Shown: in pieces, positions 6,395 to 10,836 of the stretch
Position numbering within the stretch: the stretch's first letter is position 1
How the letters are laid out: each line of letters opens with the position of its first letter
Source of the DNA: Flavobacteriales bacterium
Lineage (GTDB): Bacteria; Bacteroidota; Bacteroidia; NORP154
Direction: 5' to 3'
NCBI GenBank assembly: GCA_012965625.1
Contig: DTSC01000122.1
Coordinates: forward strand, 1 to 10,836
DNA: 10,836 nucleotides
The notes under the pieces: generated by a model
What the model saw: only the letters and a program-made list of their open reading frames with translations
Database searches by the model: none
What the model was told of the DNA's origin: nothing
Translations under genes and position numbers: made by a program

Positions 6395-7492
6395 ATGGCC
6401 TTAAAATGTGGTATAGTAGGATTGCCAAACGTAGGGAAATCTACTTTGTTTAATTGCTTGTCCAATGCCCAGGCCCAGGCTGCAAATTTTCCTTTCTGCA
6501 CCGTAGAGCCAAATATTGGGGTGATCACAGTTCCTGATAATCGTTTAAATAAACTGGCAGCATTAGTATCTCCGGAGAAAGTAGTCCCTGCAACAATTGA
6601 GATTGTTGATATTGCAGGCTTAGTTAAAGGGGCCAGTAAAGGAGAGGGCTTGGGCAATCAGTTTCTTGGAAATATAAGGGAGACTGATGCTATAATACAT
6701 GTCCTTCGCTGTTTTGATGATGATAATGTGGTACATGTGGATGGTTCTGTTGACCCTTTGAGAGATAAGGAGATTATTGATACTGAGCTTCAGCTCAAGG
6801 ACCTTGAAACAATAGAGAAAAGATTCCAGCAGCAACAAAAGGTTTCCAAAACCGGAGAAAAAGAAGCATTAATAATTTTAAATGTTTTAGAAAGGTATAA
6901 AACTGCATTAGAATCAGGGAAATCTGCAAGATATGTTAGCCTCGAAAAGAAAGAACAAGAATTGGCAGGAGACCTTTTCTTATTAACGAATAAGCCAATA
7001 TTGTATCTATGTAATGTGGACGAAGCTTCTGCTATAAATGGCAATGATTATGTAGCCCAAGTTATGGAAGCTGTAAAGGGTGAGGATGCGGAAGTATTGA
7101 TAATAGCTGCAGAAAGTGAAGCAGAAATTGCTGCCTTGGATTCGGCTGAAGACAGACAAGAATTTTTAGAGGCAATGGGGCTGCAAGAGCCGGGAGTTAA
7201 TAAATTAATACGATCTGCTTATCATCTGTTGAATTTGGAAACCTATTTTACTGCTGGAGAAAAAGAAGTCAGGGCCTGGACAATTACAAAAGGGACAAAA
7301 ACCCCACAGGCGGCAGGTGTTATCCATACTGATTTTGAAAAAGGTTTTATAAAAGGTGAAGTAATAGGCTATGATGATTTTGTTGCTTATGGGTCTGAGA
7401 CTGCCTGCAGAAATGCTGGCAAGTTGTCTATTGAAGGCAAAGATTACATCGTTAAAGACGGAGATGTTATGCATTTTCGCTTTAATGTTTGA
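6395..7492 (+). CDS. ychF: Redox-regulated ribosome-binding ATPase YchF (OLA1 family)
   Basis: A full-length 365-residue Obg-family P-loop protein, the normal YchF size. The P-loop GLPNVGKST is at residues 9-17, the G3 DIAGLVKGASKGEGLG begins at Asp72, and the G4 position is NVDE (207-210) in place of NKxD. That substitution is the hallmark explaining why YchF/OLA1 prefers ATP to GTP. A helical insert follows around residues 110-200, and a TGS domain occupies the C-terminus from about residue 280 (YFTAGEKEVRAWTI through GDVMHFRFNV). YchF binds 50S/70S ribosomes and is linked to the translation and oxidative stress responses. The ATG at 6395 gives the conserved MALKCGIVG start. The usual neighbour pth is not here; the gene is divergent from tktN and is followed 141 bases later by parE on the same strand. 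Confidence 0.97.
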   Translation: MALKCGIVGLPNVGKSTLFNCLSNAQAQAANFPFCTVEPNIGVITVPDNRLNKLAALVSPEKVVPATIEIVDIAGLVKGASKGEGLGNQFLGNIRETDAIIHVLRCFDDDNVVHVDGSVDPLRDKEIIDTELQLKDLETIEKRFQQQQKVSKTGEKEALIILNVLERYKTALESGKSARYVSLEKKEQELAGDLFLLTNKPILYLCNVDEASAINGNDYVAQVMEAVKGEDAEVLIIAAESEAEIAALDSAEDRQEFLEAMGLQEPGVNKLIRSAYHLLNLETYFTAGEKEVRAWTITKGTKTPQAAGVIHTDFEKGFIKGEVIGYDDFVAYGSETACRNAGKLSIEGKDYIVKDGDVMHFRFNV

Positions 7493-7515
7493 CCATCTGT
7501 TTAGGTCAGTTCGCG

Positions 7516-7628
7516 TGTTGAAAAACATGTTGAAAACTCTCCTGATTAAAACAAGGTTAAAATCCTATAATATTTAACTTTGTAAGTTACCGAAAATCAT
7601 CTCTGATGAAGAATCAGGTTTTTCAACA
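7516..7628 (+). promoter_or_regulatory. Repeat-rich parE leader: three TGTTGAAAA sites and nested inverted repeats
   Basis: TGTTGAAAA occurs at 7516-7524 and 7528-7536 (12-bp step) and inverted as TTTTCAACA at 7620-7628. The second and third copies are the ends of a longer inverted repeat: TGTTGAAAA + CCTGATT (7541-7547) against AATCAGG (7612-7618) + TTTTCAACA. Inside it lie ACAAGGTTAAA (7551-7561) facing TTTAACTTTGT (7573-7583), 10 of 11 matched and the eleventh a G-T pair, and TCATC (7597-7601) facing GATGA (7605-7609). Transcribed whole, this could fold as a three-way junction ending six bases before the parE ATG. It could equally be a set of DNA-binding sites. No known riboswitch was recognised. 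Confidence 0.5.
7575..7582 (+). promoter_or_regulatory. Candidate -7 element for parE-parC
   Basis: TAACTTTG fits the Bacteroidota -7 consensus TAnnTTTG, 51 bases before the parE ATG. No convincing TTTG -33 element lies 19-21 bases upstream. It falls inside the right arm of the inner inverted repeat; if it is used, the left arms of the larger inverted repeat would not be in the transcript. Confidence 0.4.
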
Positions 7629-7633
7629 GGATT

Positions 7634-9523
7634 ATGGCAGAAAATAATTATACAGAAGAAGACATCAAGTCGTTAGACTGGAAGGAGCATATACGTTTCC
7701 GGCCCGGGATGTATATTGGTAAATGTGGGGATGGCTCTTCCGTTGATGACGGCATATACATTCTTTTGAAGGAAACTATAGACAATTGTATTGATGAGCA
7801 TGTTATGGGAAATGGAAAGAGCATCGACATCAATATTAAAGATAATACCGTATATGTAAGAGATTATGGCCGAGGTATACCTTTAGGAAAAGTCAATGAC
7901 TGCGTTTCCATTATCAATACCGGTGCGAAGTATGATACCAGGGCCTTTAAAAAATCTGTTGGATTAAATGGGGTTGGGACTAAAGCAGTTAATGCCTTGT
8001 CGGCAAAATTCATGGTCCAATCGGTTCGGGATGAACAAATAAAAACATCAGTTTATGAAAGAGGAGAATTGGTAGAGGATGTAAAGATCAAGCAAACCAA
8101 CAAACGCAAGGGCACCAAAATCGTATTCTCTCCCGACGAAAAAATATTTGGAAAGTTCCATTATATCAATGAGTATATTGAAAAAATGCTTTGGAACTAT
8201 GCTTACCTTAATCCTGGACTAACAATTAACTACAATGATAAAAAGTATCATTCTGACAAAGGCTTGTTTGATTTGTTAGAGAATAATTTGAGTGGAGAAA
8301 TACTTTATCCTATTATTCATTTAAAAGGTGATGATATTGAAGTTGCCATGACTCATGGCTCTTCCTATGGAGAGGAATACTATTCATTTGTAAATGGACA
8401 GCATACCACGCAAGGAGGCACCCACCAAGGAGCCTTTCGTGAAGCAGTTGTTAAAACAATACGGGAGTTTTACAATAAGGATTATGAGGCAGTGGATATT
8501 AGGTCTTCTATTGTAGCTGCAGTGTCGGTAAAGGTAATCGAGCCCATATTTGAGTCTCAAACAAAGACTAAGCTTGGTTCTCAAGAAATTGAGCCAGGAG
8601 GACAATCAATGAGGGCCTTTGTATCTGAATTCCTGAAAACTTCCCTGGATAATTATTTGCATAAAAATCCGGAAACATCGGAATCGCTTCAGCTGAAAAT
8701 TAACCGTTCTGAAAGAGAACGAAAAGAGATGTCTGGTATAAGGAAGCTCGCAAAAGAAAGAGCGAAAAAAGCGAGCTTACACAATAAAAAACTACGCGAT
8801 TGCAAGTACCATTACAATACTGATGATGAAGGCAGATTAGAGTCAACCATTTTTATAACAGAGGGTGATTCGGCCAGCGGTTCAATTACAAAAAGCAGGT
8901 CCGTGAAAACACAGGCGGTTTTTAGCTTGAAAGGAAAGCCGCTTAATTCATACGGTCTTACAAAGAAGATCGTATATGAAAATGAAGAGTTTAACCTTCT
9001 TCAGGCGGCATTAAATATAGAAGATGGGCTGGACGGCCTTAGATACAACAATATCATCCTGGCTACAGATGCAGATGTGGATGGTATGCACATTCGCTTG
9101 TTGTTAATCACTTTTTTCCTTCAGTTTTTTCCCGACTTAGTTAAGAATGGACACCTGTACATCCTTCAAACACCTTTGTTCCGCGTAAGGAATAAAAGTG
9201 AAACACATTATTGTTATTCCGAAGAGGAAAAGCAACAAGCGATGAGTAAACTTGGGGCTAACCCTGAGATTACACGATTTAAAGGATTGGGAGAAATTTC
9301 ACCTGGAGAATTTAAGAATTTTATAGGAAAAGATATTAGGTTAGACCCAGTAATTATAGGTAAAGAATCTACTATTGATGCCATGCTTGATTTCTATATG
9401 GGTAAAAACACACCTCAAAGACAAGATTTTATAATTGACAATCTGGTGGTTGAAAAGGATCTCCTTAAAGAAACAGCAATAGATCAAGAGGAAAATAGGG
9501 AATTAGAAAAAGCCAAAGAATAG
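7634..9523 (+). CDS. parE: DNA topoisomerase IV subunit B (ParE)
   Basis: A 629-residue type IIA topoisomerase B subunit, which binds and hydrolyses ATP to drive strand passage and, with ParC, decatenates daughter chromosomes. The GHKL ATPase has Glu47 and Asn51 in KETIDNCIDE, the DYGRGIP loop and the GLNGVGTKAVNALS lid motif. The transducer domain follows. The TOPRIM domain has EGDSASG from Glu410 and DADVDGMHIR with Asp479, Asp481 and Asp483 as metal ligands. The length matches E. coli ParE (630) and there is no large GyrB-type insert. The ParE rather than GyrB call is also supported by parC immediately downstream with a 6-base gap, while gyrA and gyrB are usually unlinked in Bacteroidota. 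The ATG at 7634 has only a weak purine signal (CAGG) before it. The pair is almost certainly co-transcribed and co-translated. Confidence 0.94.
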   Translation: MAENNYTEEDIKSLDWKEHIRFRPGMYIGKCGDGSSVDDGIYILLKETIDNCIDEHVMGNGKSIDINIKDNTVYVRDYGRGIPLGKVNDCVSIINTGAKYDTRAFKKSVGLNGVGTKAVNALSAKFMVQSVRDEQIKTSVYERGELVEDVKIKQTNKRKGTKIVFSPDEKIFGKFHYINEYIEKMLWNYAYLNPGLTINYNDKKYHSDKGLFDLLENNLSGEILYPIIHLKGDDIEVAMTHGSSYGEEYYSFVNGQHTTQGGTHQGAFREAVVKTIREFYNKDYEAVDIRSSIVAAVSVKVIEPIFESQTKTKLGSQEIEPGGQSMRAFVSEFLKTSLDNYLHKNPETSESLQLKINRSERERKEMSGIRKLAKERAKKASLHNKKLRDCKYHYNTDDEGRLESTIFITEGDSASGSITKSRSVKTQAVFSLKGKPLNSYGLTKKIVYENEEFNLLQAALNIEDGLDGLRYNNIILATDADVDGMHIRLLLITFFLQFFPDLVKNGHLYILQTPLFRVRNKSETHYCYSEEEKQQAMSKLGANPEITRFKGLGEISPGEFKNFIGKDIRLDPVIIGKESTIDAMLDFYMGKNTPQRQDFIIDNLVVEKDLLKETAIDQEENRELEKAKE

Positions 9524-9529
9524 ATTTTT

Positions 9530-10836
9530 ATGCTCGATGACGAAAACATAGAAGATTCTGAAGAAGAAACTGAAAAAGAGCCACAGGAAGATGAACGGAC
9601 TAATTCTGAAATTGATCTAGATCCAGATGTCAATAATGATGGTGATGTGCATGATGTGGTCCATGTTTCAGGGATGTACCAGAATTGGTTTCTGGACTAT
9701 GCCTCCTATGTTATTCTTGAAAGAGCTGTTCCCGGAATTGAAGATGGTCTAAAGCCTGTACAAAGACGAATCTTACATTCCTTTAAAGACCTTGATGATG
9801 GTCGTTATAATAAGGTGGCGAATTTAATTGGCCATACCATGAAATATCATCCCCATGGTGATGCATCCATTGGAGATGCTATGGTACAGCTTGGCCAGAA
9901 GGAATTGCTTTTAGATACGCAAGGTAATTGGGGAAATATTCTTACAGGTGATAGGGCTGCAGCCCCAAGATATATTGAAGCAAGACTCTCAAAGTTTGCG
10001 TTGGATGTAGTTTTTAATGCCAAGACCACCAATTGGCTCTCCTCCTACGACGGGCGCTCTAAAGAACCCCAGTTCTTGCCAATAAAATTCCCTTTATTGC
10101 TTGCACAAGGTGTTGAGGGAATTGCCGTAGGACTTGCATGTAAAATTATGCCTCATAATTTTATTGAATTGATTGATGCCAGCATTAAGATATTAAGAGG
10201 AAAGAAAGTAGAAATATTCCCTGATTTCCCTACAGCCGGCACAATTGACATCTCTCAATATAACGCAGGTCTTCGTGGAGGAAAAATAAGAGTGAGGGCA
10301 AAAGTTAATCAGCTTGACAAGAAAACATTGGTCATCTCAGAACTGCCATTTGGGAGCACAACATCAAGTCTCATTGAAAGCATTATTAAGGCCAATCAAA
10401 AAGGTAAAATAAAGATTAAAAAAGTGGAAGACAATACAGCAGATAAGGTTGAAATCCTGATTCATTTGCCGGCCAGCACTTCACCTGACAAGACCATAGA
10501 TGCTCTTTATGCCTTTACTAATTGTGAAAATTCGATCTCGCCAAACTCCTGTGTGATAGAAGATGGAAAGCCAATGTTCTTGGAAGTTAATGAGATATTA
10601 CAGAAAGTCGCTGCCAATACACAGTATCTTCTGCAACTGGAATTGAAGATAAGACAAAAAGAGCTTGAAGACCAGTGGCACTATCTATCACTTGAAAGAA
10701 TCTTTATAGAAAATAAAATCTATAGAGATATAGAAGAGTGTGAAACATGGGAAGCAGTTATTTCAGCAATAGACAAGGGCTTAAAACCTTACGTGAAAGG
10801 ATTAAAGAGACCTGTTACAGAGGATGATATTGTTTT
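9530..10836 (+). CDS. parC: DNA topoisomerase IV subunit A (ParC), N-terminal part (partial)
   Basis: The frame is open from ATG 9530 to the end of the window, giving 435 residues; the C-terminal part is cut off (Bacteroidota ParC is usually much longer, over 800 residues). Residues 1-43 are a strongly acidic tail (MLDDENIEDSEEETEKEPQE and on). The breakage-reunion domain starts at MYQNWFLDYASYVILERAVPG. The catalytic tyrosine is Tyr148 in RAAAPRYIEARL, preceded by the winged-helix motif KYHPHGDASIGDAM. The tower and coiled-coil arm follow, with ELPFGSTTSSLIESI marking the tower region. With ParE it forms the A2B2 topoisomerase IV that unlinks replicated chromosomes. The position equal to Ser83 of E. 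coli GyrA is Ala112, with Asp116 kept. GyrA is excluded mainly by the sequence type and the linkage to parE. Confidence 0.94.
   Translation, partial: MLDDENIEDSEEETEKEPQEDERTNSEIDLDPDVNNDGDVHDVVHVSGMYQNWFLDYASYVILERAVPGIEDGLKPVQRRILHSFKDLDDGRYNKVANLIGHTMKYHPHGDASIGDAMVQLGQKELLLDTQGNWGNILTGDRAAAPRYIEARLSKFALDVVFNAKTTNWLSSYDGRSKEPQFLPIKFPLLLAQGVEGIAVGLACKIMPHNFIELIDASIKILRGKKVEIFPDFPTAGTIDISQYNAGLRGGKIRVRAKVNQLDKKTLVISELPFGSTTSSLIESIIKANQKGKIKIKKVEDNTADKVEILIHLPASTSPDKTIDALYAFTNCENSISPNSCVIEDGKPMFLEVNEILQKVAANTQYLLQLELKIRQKELEDQWHYLSLERIFIENKIYRDIEECETWEAVISAIDKGLKPYVKGLKRPVTEDDIV

Overview
The window looks like a piece of a Bacteroidota chromosome, most likely from the Cytophagales or a close relative. 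The evidence is the AT-rich code with weak Shine-Dalgarno sites, TAnnTTTG-type promoter elements before ychF, tktN and parE, a split transketolase (N-terminal subunit as a separate gene), a Bacteroidota-style VWA lipid/envelope-type exported protein, a TPR/transmembrane/SpoIIE phosphatase, and the adjacent parE-parC pair with the acidic N-terminal extension on ParC. The phylum call rests on recognition of protein families, not on a database search.

Layout. Positions 1-3946 (+ strand) hold the end of a fadJ-like multifunctional beta-oxidation gene, then an alpha-methylacyl-CoA racemase-like family III CoA-transferase protein, then a large exported TPR protein with a cytoplasmic SpoIIE/PP2C phosphatase. 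The first two plausibly work together: the racemase supplies the 2S-methylacyl-CoA stereoisomer that beta-oxidation can process. Positions 3969-6212 (- strand, convergent with the previous block) hold a transketolase N-terminal subunit followed downstream by a VWA-domain exported protein that is split into two frames. The join reads as one protein in homologues I recognise, so this is probably a frameshifting deletion. Positions 6395-10836 (+ strand) hold the ribosome-associated ATPase ychF and then parE and parC for topoisomerase IV, six bases apart; parC runs off the window.

No gap without a gene exceeds 300 bases. The two gaps with visible content are the 182-base divergent tktN/ychF region (promoter elements on both strands and two TGTTGA(T/A)AA repeats) and the 141-base ychF-parE region (three copies of TGTTGAAAA, a -7 promoter element, and nested inverted repeats that could form a three-way junction).

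Most of the window is ordinary housekeeping sequence. I do not see a clearly new biological system. The points most worth a second look are the structured, repeat-rich parE leader, the broken VWA gene, and the exact 120-bp tandem array and base-composition mosaic inside the TPR-SpoIIE gene.
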